Both the position numbers and the translations under genes were made by a program. This document shows positions 9,212 to 18,516 of a stretch of 64,000 nucleotides of DNA, piece by piece; within the stretch, counting starts at the first letter, position 1, and the number at the start of each line of letters is the position of its first letter. The notes below the pieces were generated by a model that saw only the letters and a list, made by a program, of their open reading frames with translations, was not told the DNA's origin and did no database searches. The stretch is from WRAU01 sp964277385 (GTDB taxonomy: Bacteria; Pseudomonadota; Alphaproteobacteria; WRAU01; Hepatincolaceae): positions 558,001-622,000 of the forward strand of contig OZ195520.1 in assembly GCA_964277385.1 (NCBI GenBank). The letters are read 5' to 3'.

Positions 9212-9784
9212 ATGGCAGAAGAATTTAATATTGATTTACTAAAGTCTACTACTAATTCAAAATTAGACAAAACATTAGAAGTTCTAGATAAAGATTTACA
9301 AGGATTAAGAACAGGAAGAGCTACTCCTGCTATGCTTGACAATGTAAAAGTAGAAAATTTTGGGCAAATGGTTCCTATAAGCCAATTAGGTACAATTTCA
9401 GTCCCAGATCCAAGAACTCTAGTCATTAATCTTTGGGATAAATCTATGATATTAGCAGTTGAAAGTGCTCTTCAAACCTCAGACTTAGGAATTAATCCTG
9501 TCGTATCAGGAGATATAATCAGATTACCAATTCCTCCTATAACAGAAGAAAGACGTAAAGAAATGGTTAAAAGGTCTTCTGAATACTCAGAAAAATCTAA
9601 AATAGCTATAAGGCAAATTCGTAAAAATTACTTAGAAGATTTAAAATCAGCTCAAAAAAATAAACTCCTTTCAGAAGATGAATTTAAAAGAGAAAGCGAT
9701 AGTTTTGAAAAGGTAGTTAAAACGTTCTCTGATAAAATAGATTCTATAATTGATAAAAAATCAAAAGAAATTATGACTATTTAA
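9212..9784 (+). CDS. frr: Ribosome recycling factor
   Basis: Splits post-termination ribosomes together with EF-G. Family motifs: LRTGRATPAMLDNV (about 34-47), ISVPDPRTLVINLWDKSM and IRLPIPPITEERRKEMVK (about 105). 190 residues, three-helix bundle plus small beta domain. It lies 25 bases after pyrH and 11 bases before uppS, so it is cotranscribed with both. Confidence 0.97.
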   Translation: MAEEFNIDLLKSTTNSKLDKTLEVLDKDLQGLRTGRATPAMLDNVKVENFGQMVPISQLGTISVPDPRTLVINLWDKSMILAVESALQTSDLGINPVVSGDIIRLPIPPITEERRKEMVKRSSEYSEKSKIAIRQIRKNYLEDLKSAQKNKLLSEDEFKRESDSFEKVVKTFSDKIDSIIDKKSKEIMTI

Positions 9785-9795
9785 AGGTAATTCTG

Positions 9796-10497
9796 TTGTT
9801 AAAAAATAACTTGAAACACTTATCAGTTATTATGGATGGGAATAGAAGATGGTCTAAAATTAATAATTTAGACTTTTTTGAGGGTCATAAAAAAGGTAGT
9901 GAAAATATAAAATTATTGTTAAAATTAGCAATTGAACATGATATTAAATATTTATCTGTTTATGCCTTTTCATCAGAGAATTGGAGTAGAACTGCTGAAG
10001 AAGTTAATTTTTTAAAAGATTTAATACTATTTTATTTAGCTAATGAAAGAGACTATTTTATTAAAAATAAAATTAAATTATTAGTTATTGGTGAATATGT
10101 AAAATTTGGAGATGAAGTATTTAAAAAAATAAAGCAACTAGAAGAAGATACTGCAAATTTTGATAATATTATCTTTATTGTAGCTATTAATTATGGTGCT
10201 AGATTTGAAATTGTAAAAGCTATTAATAATATTATAAAAGATGTAAAAAATAATAAAATTACAGAAGAATATATAAGTGAAGAATTATTTTCTAATTACC
10301 TATATACTAAAAATATCCCTGATCCAGATCTTTTAATAAGAACAGGAGGGGAAAAAAGACTGAGTAACTTTTTGTTGTGGCAATTATCATATTCTGAAAT
10401 GGTATTTGAAGATATAATGTGGCCAGATTTTAATGAAAATTGCTTTAAAAATGCTTTAAATACATTTTATTCAAGGGAACGCAGAATTGGAAAATAA
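9796..10497 (+). CDS. uppS: Undecaprenyl diphosphate synthase
   Basis: Builds the C55 lipid carrier for peptidoglycan and LPS sugars from isoprenyl diphosphates. The catalytic Asp lies in IMDGNRRW near residue 14, followed by GHKKGSENIK, AFSSENW and the C-terminal signature DPDLLIRTGGEKRLSNFLLW. The start is TTG at 9796 with AAAGG about eight bases upstream; no ATG precedes the essential motif. 233 residues. Followed by cdsA after one small gene. Confidence 0.95.
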   Translation: MLKNNLKHLSVIMDGNRRWSKINNLDFFEGHKKGSENIKLLLKLAIEHDIKYLSVYAFSSENWSRTAEEVNFLKDLILFYLANERDYFIKNKIKLLVIGEYVKFGDEVFKKIKQLEEDTANFDNIIFIVAINYGARFEIVKAINNIIKDVKNNKITEEYISEELFSNYLYTKNIPDPDLLIRTGGEKRLSNFLLWQLSYSEMVFEDIMWPDFNENCFKNALNTFYSRERRIGK

Positions 10498-10711
10498 ATT
10501 AAATCCAGAAGATATTGAAGAATATAAAAAAATGTATATAGAGTTACTAAAATTAGAATTGATAAACTTAGATTTTTCTAATCAGGAGTTAGCGGATGAT
10601 TTATATGATGGATTACAAGAAGTTCCCGATGGTTTTCCTGAAGAATTAGTAGATTGGCATAAAAATGAATTAATAAATGCTTTTTGTAAAGATTATAAAT
10701 CAAAAAAATAA
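10487..10711 (+). CDS. Small acidic protein of unknown function
   Basis: Not recognised. 74 residues starting at TTG 10487, which overlaps the last 11 bases of uppS; AAGGGA lies about nine bases upstream. The protein is strongly acidic, with many Glu and Asp in a predicted helical N-terminal half, no signal peptide, no membrane segment and one Cys. Tight packing between uppS and cdsA on the same strand suggests it is translated, possibly by coupling. It might be a lineage-specific protein. Confidence 0.5.
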   Translation: MENKLNPEDIEEYKKMYIELLKLELINLDFSNQELADDLYDGLQEVPDGFPEELVDWHKNELINAFCKDYKSKK

Positions 10712-10747
10712 TTAAATAAAAAATACAATTAATATTCGGTATAGATA

Positions 10748-11611
10748 ATGATTTCTGAAGAACAAAAAAACTCAAAAGTGGTGGAATTTTATGTAAGAAC
10801 AGCATCAGCTGTAGTCTTATTCCCTCCTGTGTTTTATTCTGTTTATAATGGAGGGATGTTATATTTTTCATTATTATTTATAGTTGTAATTTTAACAGGA
10901 TGGGAATGGAATAAAATAGCAGGTAATTGGTCTTTTGGTATAGATTCTATGTTTTTAATTACTGTAGTAATGTTAGTAATGACTACAAGTTTTATGGATC
11001 ATTTATCTGTAGGTATTGTTATTATGTTACTAGGAGCATATATAACTTATGTTTTAAGTAAAATTAGAGCAAAATCAGAAAAAACTCATGTAATACCTGA
11101 ATACATAAATAGGCCTAATTGGTTTTTTTGGGGAACAATATATTTATCTTTAGCTTTTTTAGGTTTAGCATATATTATTAATACCGATTATACTGGTCTT
11201 ACAATGATATGGGTATTTTTAGCAACAATTTGCAATGATATTTTTGCTTACATTTTTGGATCTATCATCAAAGGTAAAAAAATAGCTCCTAAAATAAGTC
11301 CAGGAAAAAGTTGGTCTGGATTTATTGCTGCAGCTTTGTCTACAACTATTTTATCTTACTTTTTTGCTGTTTCCATAGGTAGTAATAATGAATTATTAAT
11401 TATGGCTATTGGATTTTTTATGGCGTTTTTTGCTCATTTTGGCGATATGCTGGAATCTTCTTTTAAAAGATATCTAAAAATTAAAGATACTTCAAATCTA
11501 ATACCAGGGCATGGTGGAATATTAGATAGAATAGATGCTGTAATTATGGTTGCGCTATTTATTAGTATTGTTAGTATTATTTTAGGTGTTAGTCCTTTAT
11601 ATTTAAAATAA
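10748..11611 (+). CDS. cdsA: Phosphatidate cytidylyltransferase
   Basis: Integral inner-membrane enzyme making CDP-diacylglycerol from phosphatidate and CTP, the branch point of phospholipid synthesis. About seven or eight hydrophobic helices; 287 residues. The C-terminal family signature is present: KISPGKSWSG (about 178) and SSFKRYLKIKDTSNLIPGHG followed by GGILDRIDA (about 238-265). Follows uppS as in most bacteria. In many alphaproteobacteria dxr, rseP and bamA come next; here two unrelated genes follow, so the block has been rearranged. Confidence 0.95.
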   Translation: MISEEQKNSKVVEFYVRTASAVVLFPPVFYSVYNGGMLYFSLLFIVVILTGWEWNKIAGNWSFGIDSMFLITVVMLVMTTSFMDHLSVGIVIMLLGAYITYVLSKIRAKSEKTHVIPEYINRPNWFFWGTIYLSLAFLGLAYIINTDYTGLTMIWVFLATICNDIFAYIFGSIIKGKKIAPKISPGKSWSGFIAAALSTTILSYFFAVSIGSNNELLIMAIGFFMAFFAHFGDMLESSFKRYLKIKDTSNLIPGHGGILDRIDAVIMVALFISIVSIILGVSPLYLK

Positions 11612-11619
11612 GATATTTT

Positions 11620-12132
11620 ATGATTGTATTATTTTTAGTAATTAATTTATTTTTATTTATCATAGGTAATATTGTATGGACTTATAGTTTACCAAATATT
11701 TTTATTTTTGGTTTAAATATCCCTATAATACAAATATTGTTGTCAGAGTTATCTTTTATTGTTCTTTATACGGTAATAGACAAAGGAAATATAAAGTTTG
11801 GTTGGGTATTTGCAATAGTATCAGTTATTATGACAATGCAATTATTTTTACCTTTTTATAAATTTTTATTTTATTCTGCTAATGTGCAATATTTTTCAGT
11901 TACAATTTCTATAGTTGCTATTATTATTAATAGTATAGTAGTTAGAAAACTTATTTCTTCAGGGTTTAGTAAACTTTTTAGCTCAAGAATATCAACAATT
12001 TTAGCAAGTTTAGCAGAAATATCTTTATTTGCTTTTTTGCTAGATATAGGTATTCAGGGTGCTATTAGTACAATTTTAGTAAGAATTTGTTTTGTTTCAA
12101 TTGTACCAAAAATATTTTTTCATAAACAATAA
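11620..12132 (+). CDS. Integral membrane protein, possibly VUT-family (queuosine precursor transporter-like)
   Basis: 170 residues with about five hydrophobic helices and very little soluble sequence, so it is an inner-membrane protein. The C-terminal part, with SSRISTILASLAEISLFAFL followed by a terminal helix, loosely resembles the end of VUT/YhhQ-type precursor transporters. The match is only impressionistic, and no signature residue settles it. It starts eight bases after cdsA. A profile search against the VUT family and ECF S-components would be decisive. Confidence 0.45.
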   Translation: MIVLFLVINLFLFIIGNIVWTYSLPNIFIFGLNIPIIQILLSELSFIVLYTVIDKGNIKFGWVFAIVSVIMTMQLFLPFYKFLFYSANVQYFSVTISIVAIIINSIVVRKLISSGFSKLFSSRISTILASLAEISLFAFLLDIGIQGAISTILVRICFVSIVPKIFFHKQ

Positions 12133-12148
12133 CAATAGGAGTTTTTTT

Positions 12149-12595
12149 ATGATAATAGATTATTTAAAAAATAAAAATTTATATTTGGATGAAAAATTAC
12201 AGAAAATATTAGATTTTATACAACAAACAAAATTTAGTAAAATTACAGAAAATAAAATATTTATTGATGATTATAGTTTTTTTATTATATCCGATATATT
12301 TACAAAACCGCAAGAAGAAGGTTTTTGGGAATCTCATAAAAAATATATAGATATCCACTATGTATTAGAAGGATCAGAATTAATAGGATATGAAAATATT
12401 ACTAATTTAGAGGTTAATAAGCCTTATAATGAAGAAAAAGATTTGATAACCTATCATGGAAATATTAAAAATGCAATTGAATTAACACAAGGCATGTTTT
12501 TAGTTGCATATCCCGAAGACGCTCATATGTCAAATATATCTACAAAATTAGAGATTTCTCCTTTAAAAAAAATTATTTTTAAAATTAAATACTAA
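12149..12595 (+). CDS. YhcH/YjgK/YiaL family protein (DUF386)
   Basis: Small cytosolic cupin-like protein of the family that includes sialic-acid-associated YhcH and the EbgC subunit; the biochemical role is uncertain. 148 residues. Family features: FWESHKKYIDIHYVLEGSE (about 55-75), with His residues likely to bind metal, and YPEDAHMSNI near residue 118. ATG at 12149 is chosen because AATAGGAG lies about eight bases upstream; an earlier ATG at 12092 lies inside the preceding gene and adds unlike sequence. No sialic acid or sugar-acid pathway genes are nearby. Confidence 0.85.
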   Translation: MIIDYLKNKNLYLDEKLQKILDFIQQTKFSKITENKIFIDDYSFFIISDIFTKPQEEGFWESHKKYIDIHYVLEGSELIGYENITNLEVNKPYNEEKDLITYHGNIKNAIELTQGMFLVAYPEDAHMSNISTKLEISPLKKIIFKIKY

Positions 12596-13103
12596 AACAA
12601 AACAACTTTATGCAACTATAGATAGTATGAACTTAATTATCCAAAAATTTTCTAAAAGATCAAATTATACAGGCTAACATAAAAAAATTATAAAAACGAG
12701 AAATCATGTTAAAGGTATTTAAATAAAAAACTACTTATTATAATCAGATCAGTTTGTGTTTTGTACTTTGGTAATTAAAAATTATCGTATCTATTTAAAA
12801 AATCTTCTAAATTAAATACCTTTACTTAGAAGAGCAATATCATAAGCTATTTCTTTTAACGCTTTAATATAACTTTCTAAGTACTTTTTCTTTTTATATG
12901 AGGTTAAGTATTGAAAATCCTAAAACAGACAAAATAGAAACACTTATTAATAAAAAATTTATAGAAACAAATGTTTTTTTCTATAATAACAATTATATAC
13001 CAATAAAAAGTAAAATAAACCCATTTTTATAAAAAAATAATAGCGAAATACCATAATGATATCATTTTTTAATATTAAAAATAATTTAAATTAAATACAA
13101 ATT
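12596..13103 (+). other. Gene-free stretch with a minus-strand coding remnant
   Basis: No intact gene. On the minus strand about 12822-12902 reads as a plausible protein tail (KKYLESYIKALKEIAYDIAL..., then stop). About 12900-12980 in another frame encodes a hydrophobic segment containing LLISVSILSVLGF. Together they look like the end of a decayed membrane or glycosyltransferase-type gene; the family is not identified. A 44-codon plus-strand frame at 12898-13032 overlaps it and is probably chance. Confidence 0.35.
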
Positions 13104-14111
13104 TTATTTTTTACCATGTGCAGAATTTTCTTTAATTGTAGATATTGAAATTTCTACCAATTCAGCATTTTTCTTAAATTCTTCAAGATTTTTAGCACCA
13201 ACATAAGTTAAAGAAGACCTTAATCCTCCTTCAATATTTTGTAATACTTCCGTAATAGATCCTTTATAAGGCACTAAGAAGCTATCTCCTTCAAAAGTTC
13301 TCCATTTAGCTACTTTACCTTGAAATTCATAAGATTCTTGAGATGCAGATCCTCTATATTGTTTGTAATGAGAATTAACAATCTCACCAGGTCCTTCTTC
13401 AACACCAGCCAACATAGATCCTAACATAACAGCCTTTGCACCAACTGCTAAGGCTTTAGCAATATCTCCAGGGTATTTTTTACCACCATCTGATATAATA
13501 TTACTATTAGGATTATGATTAATTGAATCTATCACAGCAGATAACTGTGGAATACCACAACCAGTTTGAACTCTAGTTAAACAAGCAGAACCACCACCAA
13601 TACCAACTTTTAAAGCCATTGGTTCTGATACGCAATACTCTCTAAATTGTTTAATGCTTTCACCAGTTGCAAAGTTACCAACAATAATTCCAATATTTTT
13701 ATGCTTAGATGCAATATTATTATACTGATTAACAACAGACATTTGTGCTCCATGAGCCACATCTATACATAAAATATTAGCTCCAGCTTCAATTAAACTT
13801 TCAGCTCTTTTAAGCTCATAATCACCAAGTCCAATAGAGATAATTGCATTTGAATTTTCTGACTTAACTTTATTAAATGCTTTAATATTTTTTTCTATAC
13901 TAGAAAATCTATGTAAAGCACCTATTGCATTGTTTTTTTGCATGGCAATAGCAACATCAGCATTAGTAACTGTATCCATATTAGCTGAGATAACAGGCAA
14001 GTTTAATATCAACTCCCCAATTGTAGAACTTAAACTAACATCCTTACGGCTAGTAATATTTGAGAATTTAGGTTTTATTAAAACATCATCAAAAGTAATA
14101 AATTTATCCAC
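13104..14111 (-). CDS. guaC: GMP reductase (IMPDH/GMPR family without CBS domains)
   Basis: Predicted to reduce GMP to IMP with NADPH in purine salvage. 335 residues forming one IMPDH/GMPR barrel. No CBS pair is inserted, which with the length favours GMP reductase over IMP dehydrogenase. Motifs: DDVLIKP, ISANMDTVT, the active-site loop GIGGGSACLTRVQTGCGIPQ (about 166-185), IISDGGKKYPGD and MLGSMLAG. The start is GTG at 14111, with AGGAG seven bases upstream. A CBS-less IMP dehydrogenase remains possible; assay or profile scoring would separate them. Confidence 0.7.
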   Translation of the reverse strand: MDKFITFDDVLIKPKFSNITSRKDVSLSSTIGELILNLPVISANMDTVTNADVAIAMQKNNAIGALHRFSSIEKNIKAFNKVKSENSNAIISIGLGDYELKRAESLIEAGANILCIDVAHGAQMSVVNQYNNIASKHKNIGIIVGNFATGESIKQFREYCVSEPMALKVGIGGGSACLTRVQTGCGIPQLSAVIDSINHNPNSNIISDGGKKYPGDIAKALAVGAKAVMLGSMLAGVEEGPGEIVNSHYKQYRGSASQESYEFQGKVAKWRTFEGDSFLVPYKGSITEVLQNIEGGLRSSLTYVGAKNLEEFKKNAELVEISISTIKENSAHGKK

Positions 14112-14175
14112 TCTTTACTCCTAAAAAATTATACGGACTATTCTATCATTATTGAATGCAAATAAAAAGAATTTA

Positions 14176-14204
14176 TTGAAAATAATTATAAAAAAATATA
14201 TAAT
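14176..14204 (+). promoter_or_regulatory. Predicted sigma-70 promoter of the lipoprotein-ferredoxin-pepN-galU run
   Basis: TTGAAA (14176-14181), 17-base spacer, TATAAT (14199-14204), about 35 bases before the lipoprotein start. Near-consensus; it is the only strong promoter seen before the four closely spaced plus-strand genes. Confidence 0.6.
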
Positions 14205-14238
14205 GACAATAATTATGAGATAACTAGGGGTTTGTTGT

Positions 14239-14562
14239 TTGCGTAAAAATATATATATTCTCTATGGGTGTTTTTTGTTTCTTTTTCTTCAAGGTTGTTC
14301 TAAAGTAGAAATTTATAACCCTAATTATTATAAATCATCTTCATTAGAATACGGTTCATTACCAAGTTTGGTTCCTACATTTGTGTTGTGTCAAGAGTTA
14401 TTTGCAAAAAAAGAAGATGTTGAATTTGAGGCAAATTTAGCTTGTTCAACAATAAAAAGAAAGGCAAAAATTGTTAAAAAACAAATATTTAATACATGTT
14501 ATCTTTTATCTCCAATATCAAATACATATGAGTGTGTTGAACCTATAACAGATACTATGTAA
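14239..14562 (+). CDS. Small predicted lipoprotein
   Basis: Not recognised as a family. 107 residues from a TTG start at 14239, with AGGGG eight bases upstream. A hydrophobic signal segment ends in the lipobox LQGC (Cys20), so the mature protein should be lipid-anchored in the envelope. The mature part has several further Cys residues (about positions 51, 69, 87 and 97) that could form disulfides. It heads the run with the ferredoxin gene and pepN; no functional link is evident. Confidence 0.7.
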   Translation: MRKNIYILYGCFLFLFLQGCSKVEIYNPNYYKSSSLEYGSLPSLVPTFVLCQELFAKKEDVEFEANLACSTIKRKAKIVKKQIFNTCYLLSPISNTYECVEPITDTM

Positions 14563-14585
14563 TCATAAACAATTAAGGATTAGCT

Positions 14586-14837
14586 ATGGCTTTAAAAATA
14601 ACAACAGACTGTACAAATTGTTCAGCTTGTGAACCAGAATGTCCAAATAATGCAATTACTCAGGGTGATGAAATTTATGTTATCGATCATGCCCTTTGTT
14701 CTGAATGTATTGGAGCATTTGATGAATCCCAATGTGTTGCTGTTTGTCCTGCTGATTGTATCATTTTAGATGAAAAATTTAAAGAAACTCAAGAAGAATT
14801 ACTTAATAAATATAAAAAAATTCATAATTTAATATAA
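14586..14837 (+). CDS. YfhL-type 2[4Fe-4S] ferredoxin
   Basis: Low-potential electron carrier. 83 residues with two cluster motifs: CTNCSACEPECP (about 9-20) and the second CSECIG...CVAVCPADC, with the longer loop typical of YfhL/FdxN-like ferredoxins rather than clostridial ones. Acidic, no signal, cytosolic. AAGGA precedes the ATG. It sits 13 bases ahead of pepN, probably in one transcript. The redox partner is unknown. Confidence 0.9.
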   Translation: MALKITTDCTNCSACEPECPNNAITQGDEIYVIDHALCSECIGAFDESQCVAVCPADCIILDEKFKETQEELLNKYKKIHNLI

Positions 14838-14850
14838 AGGGAAAAATTTT

Positions 14851-17493
14851 ATGTCTGATAATAATCCTGTTGAAAAACATTTAAAAGATTACAAGAAGCC
14901 AAGTTACTTAATATCTAAGACTATATTAGATTTTACTCTTTTATCTGATAAAATCATTGTAAAATCGGATTTAAGCATCAAAAGAAATAGTGATGAAAAA
15001 AATCTTGTCCTTAATGGAGAAGAATTAATTACTAAATCTGTTTATATTGATGGAGTTGAAAAAAAACTAGGTAAACATTATGAAATAAATGAATTAGAAA
15101 ATATTCTAACATTATTTGAGGTTCCAGAAAAATTTAACTTACAAACAGAAGTAGAAATAAATCCATATACTAACACTAAATTAATGGGAATTTATAAAAG
15201 TAATTCATGTATTGCTTCTCAATGTGAACCAGAAGGATTTAGACGCATTACTTGGTTTATAGATAGACCAGATGTTATGAGTACATGGCAAGTTAGCATC
15301 AATGCACAAAAAGATATGTATGAAACATTGCTATCTAATGGCAATTTAATTTCTGATAGCTTAAATGGAAACATTAGAACTTGTGTTTTTGATGATCCTT
15401 TTCCAAAACCATCTTATTTATTTGCTTTTGTAACTGGTAATTTTGATATTTGTACTAAACAATTTAAAACTATGTCTGGTCGTGATGTTAAACTTGCTGT
15501 TTATGTAGAGCGTGGCAAAAAAAATCAGGCACAATTTGCATTAGATAGCTTAGCTTTATCTATGAAGTGGGATGAAGATACATTCGGTTTAGAATACGAA
15601 TTAGATGTTTTTTCTATTGTTGCAGTGAGTGATTTTAATTTTGGAGCTATGGAAAATAAAAGTTTAAACATTTTTAATGAAGCCTATGTGTTAGCAGATC
15701 CTTACATTGCAACTGATGATGATTTCTTTAATATTGAATCGATTGTAGCTCATGAGTACTTTCATAATTTTACAGGAGATAGAATCACTTGTAGAGATTG
15801 GTTTCAAATAACTTTAAAAGAAGGTTTAACAGTATTTAGAGATCATATTTTTTCAGAAGATATTCGCCATAAAGATATTGTTAGAATTAATAATGTTGAA
15901 GTTCTTAGGAATTACCAATTTCAAGAAGATAAAGGACCTCTAGCACACCCAATTAGACCGCAATCTTATATAGAAATGAATAACTTTTATACAACCACGG
16001 TTTACGAAAAAGGATCTGAAGTTATTAGAATGATAGAAACTCTAATAGGAAAAGATAATTTCAAAAAAGGTATAGATACTTATTTTGAACTATTTGATGG
16101 ACAAGCTGTAACTTGTGAAGATTTCATATATTCAATGGAAAAAGCTAGTGGTATATCTTTAGAAAAATTTAAACAATGGTATCAGCAATCAGGAACTCCA
16201 ATTGTAGATGTTAAAACATCTTATGATTCTAATTTTAAAAAGTTTTCTATTATTGTAAGTCAAACTAATAATGTAACTTTTGATCAAAAAGATAAAAAAG
16301 ATCTCGTTCTACCGCTAAGATTGGCTTTGTTTAATTCAAAAGGAGAGCAACTTCAATTGAAAATGAATGGGCAAACTATTAGTGATGAATATATAGCAGT
16401 ATTGGATAGTAAATCTTCAGAGTTTTCATTTGAAAATGTAGATGAATTACCAATTCTATCTATAAATCGTTCTTTTTCAGCACCAATTATCTTAAATTTT
16501 GAACAAACAGATGAAGAATTATCTATTTTAATGAATCATGATAGTGATGGTTTTAATAGATTTGAATCTGCTCAAAAATATTTTAGAAAACATATGCTAA
16601 ATATAATTGAAAGACTAGGAAAAAGTGAGGAAATACAACAAAAAGAAGTTAATAAATTAGTTTCCCCTTATGCTTCTTTATTGAAAAATTATAAATTAGA
16701 TATGTATATGACCTCAACTATGTTGAGGCTTCCTAGTTTTGTTTCTTTAGAAATGAATTTTTCAAAAAATTTACCACTAGATAACATATTAAAAACTATT
16801 AGCATGTTTGAGATTGCAATAGCAACCATTTATGAAAAAGATCTACTTAATATATTTAATTCTATAGAAGATAATGAAGAAGAATTTTCAACAATTATGA
16901 TGGGTAAAAGAAGTCTTAAAAATAGAAGTTTATTTTTCTTATTAAAAACTAAAAAACAAGAATATTTAAGTATTGCTGTAGATTATTTTGCAAAAACAAA
17001 ATCTATGACTAAAAAAATTGGAATTTTATCTGCAACAAAGGATTTTTTAAATACTCCTGAACATGCTGAAATTTTTAGTTCTTTTTATAAAGATTTTATA
17101 AATTATCCAACAGCATTAAATAAATGGTTCTTAATTTCAGCAAGCATAGAGCATAAAGATTCGATAGAAAATGTTAAAAGACTAGCAACATTAGATACAT
17201 TTAGTTATACAAACCCTAATAAAGTTCGTCATTTATTTGGTGGATTTATGTCTAATCAATCTGCATTTCATAATATAGATGGAAGTGGATATAAATTATT
17301 AGAAGAAATAATTATTAAAATGGATAGAATTAATCCGAGTATTTCAGCAAATCTAGCTAAAAATTTATCTAAGTTAAATATACATACTGAAAATAGAAAA
17401 AAATTAATGAAACAATCTATTGATAATATTTTATCTACAAAAGATATATCTAAAGGTTTATACGAAATTTTATCAAAATCTGTTAGTAAATAA
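14851..17493 (+). CDS. pepN: Aminopeptidase N (M1 family)
   Basis: Zinc metallopeptidase releasing N-terminal residues in peptide turnover; cytosolic. 880 residues, like E. coli PepN (870). Substrate motif GAMEN at about 265-269; zinc site HEYFH at 301-305 with the downstream Glu in LKEGLTVF (about 324). A central beta domain and a long helical C-terminal domain follow. It would act downstream of the POT peptide transporter also encoded in this window. galU follows 19 bases later. Confidence 0.96.
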   Translation: MSDNNPVEKHLKDYKKPSYLISKTILDFTLLSDKIIVKSDLSIKRNSDEKNLVLNGEELITKSVYIDGVEKKLGKHYEINELENILTLFEVPEKFNLQTEVEINPYTNTKLMGIYKSNSCIASQCEPEGFRRITWFIDRPDVMSTWQVSINAQKDMYETLLSNGNLISDSLNGNIRTCVFDDPFPKPSYLFAFVTGNFDICTKQFKTMSGRDVKLAVYVERGKKNQAQFALDSLALSMKWDEDTFGLEYELDVFSIVAVSDFNFGAMENKSLNIFNEAYVLADPYIATDDDFFNIESIVAHEYFHNFTGDRITCRDWFQITLKEGLTVFRDHIFSEDIRHKDIVRINNVEVLRNYQFQEDKGPLAHPIRPQSYIEMNNFYTTTVYEKGSEVIRMIETLIGKDNFKKGIDTYFELFDGQAVTCEDFIYSMEKASGISLEKFKQWYQQSGTPIVDVKTSYDSNFKKFSIIVSQTNNVTFDQKDKKDLVLPLRLALFNSKGEQLQLKMNGQTISDEYIAVLDSKSSEFSFENVDELPILSINRSFSAPIILNFEQTDEELSILMNHDSDGFNRFESAQKYFRKHMLNIIERLGKSEEIQQKEVNKLVSPYASLLKNYKLDMYMTSTMLRLPSFVSLEMNFSKNLPLDNILKTISMFEIAIATIYEKDLLNIFNSIEDNEEEFSTIMMGKRSLKNRSLFFLLKTKKQEYLSIAVDYFAKTKSMTKKIGILSATKDFLNTPEHAEIFSSFYKDFINYPTALNKWFLISASIEHKDSIENVKRLATLDTFSYTNPNKVRHLFGGFMSNQSAFHNIDGSGYKLLEEIIIKMDRINPSISANLAKNLSKLNIHTENRKKLMKQSIDNILSTKDISKGLYEILSKSVSK

Positions 17494-17512
17494 TAACAAA
17501 AGGTAAAATGAA

Positions 17513-18400
17513 ATGAAACAAAAAATAAGAAAAGCTATTTTCCCAGTTGCAGGATTAGGAACAAGATTCTTACCTGCTACTAAGGTTGTTCCTAAAGAAA
17601 TGATGCCTATTTTTAATAAACCAATAGTTCAATATGCAGTAGAAGAAGCCATATCTGCTGGAATAGAAGAGTTTATTTTTGTAACAGGCCGTGGCAAGGT
17701 TATTATAGAAGATCATTTTGATATTTCTTATGAATTAGAACAACACCTAGATAATAATAATAAAGCTTATTATAAGGATATTATTTCTCAAGGTATTCCC
17801 AAACCTGGTAAAGCATTTTTTACAAGACAACAATCTCCAATGGGTTTAGGTCATGCTATTTGGTGTGCAAAAGCATTAGTTAATAATGAACCTTTTGCAG
17901 TATTACTACCAGATGAATATTTAAAGTCTTTTCCCTCATGCTTAAAAAATATGGTTGATATATATAATAATCAAGAAGATATAGAAATTCTTTTAGCTTA
18001 CCAAGAAGTTCCGTGGAATCATGTTTCTTCTTATGGTATCCTTGATACTGATAAAAAAATAGCTACTAATTATTTAGTAAAAGTAAAATCAGTTATAGAA
18101 AAACCTTTATCAGAAGAAGCACCATCAAATTATGCTATTATTGGTAGATATATTTTACAGCCTACAATTTTTGATTTTTTAGAAAAATCTCAAAGAGGAG
18201 TGGGAGGAGAAATTCAGCTTACTGATTCAATAGAAAAAATCATTTTAAATCATCCAACATATGGATACAAGTATAAAGGTGATAGATTTGATTGTGGTAA
18301 TCCGCTAGGATTACTAGAGGCATCTATAGATGTAGGATTAGATAATTATGATTATAAAGATAAAATCTTAGAAATTTTAAAAAAGAAACTTATAATATAA
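17513..18400 (+). CDS. galU: UTP-glucose-1-phosphate uridylyltransferase
   Basis: Makes UDP-glucose for envelope polysaccharides. 295 residues. The nucleotide-binding start includes FPVAGLGTRFLPATKVVPKE (about 10-29); later motifs are GLGHAIWCA (about 118), LLPDE, a VIEKP segment (about 197) and the C-terminal DRFDCGNPLG. The run of genes ends here; a weak AT-rich hairpin near 18403-18420 followed by T residues may terminate it. Confidence 0.95.
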   Translation: MKQKIRKAIFPVAGLGTRFLPATKVVPKEMMPIFNKPIVQYAVEEAISAGIEEFIFVTGRGKVIIEDHFDISYELEQHLDNNNKAYYKDIISQGIPKPGKAFFTRQQSPMGLGHAIWCAKALVNNEPFAVLLPDEYLKSFPSCLKNMVDIYNNQEDIEILLAYQEVPWNHVSSYGILDTDKKIATNYLVKVKSVIEKPLSEEAPSNYAIIGRYILQPTIFDFLEKSQRGVGGEIQLTDSIEKIILNHPTYGYKYKGDRFDCGNPLGLLEASIDVGLDNYDYKDKILEILKKKLII

Positions 18401-18516
18401 TTTATACTAAGTATAAAAAGTTTTTTTGTAGTAGTTTAATATAGTAAAAATTGCTTAGTTGCTTAATTATAAGTTATGTTTAAAATCTTTAATTTAATTA
18501 TAAAAATGGTGAAAAA

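Noticed and set aside
12898..13032. A 44-codon plus-strand open frame beginning MRLSIENPKTDK
   Set aside because: No ribosome site, Lys/Asn/Ile-rich composition expected by chance in AT-rich DNA, and it overlaps a more protein-like minus-strand remnant.
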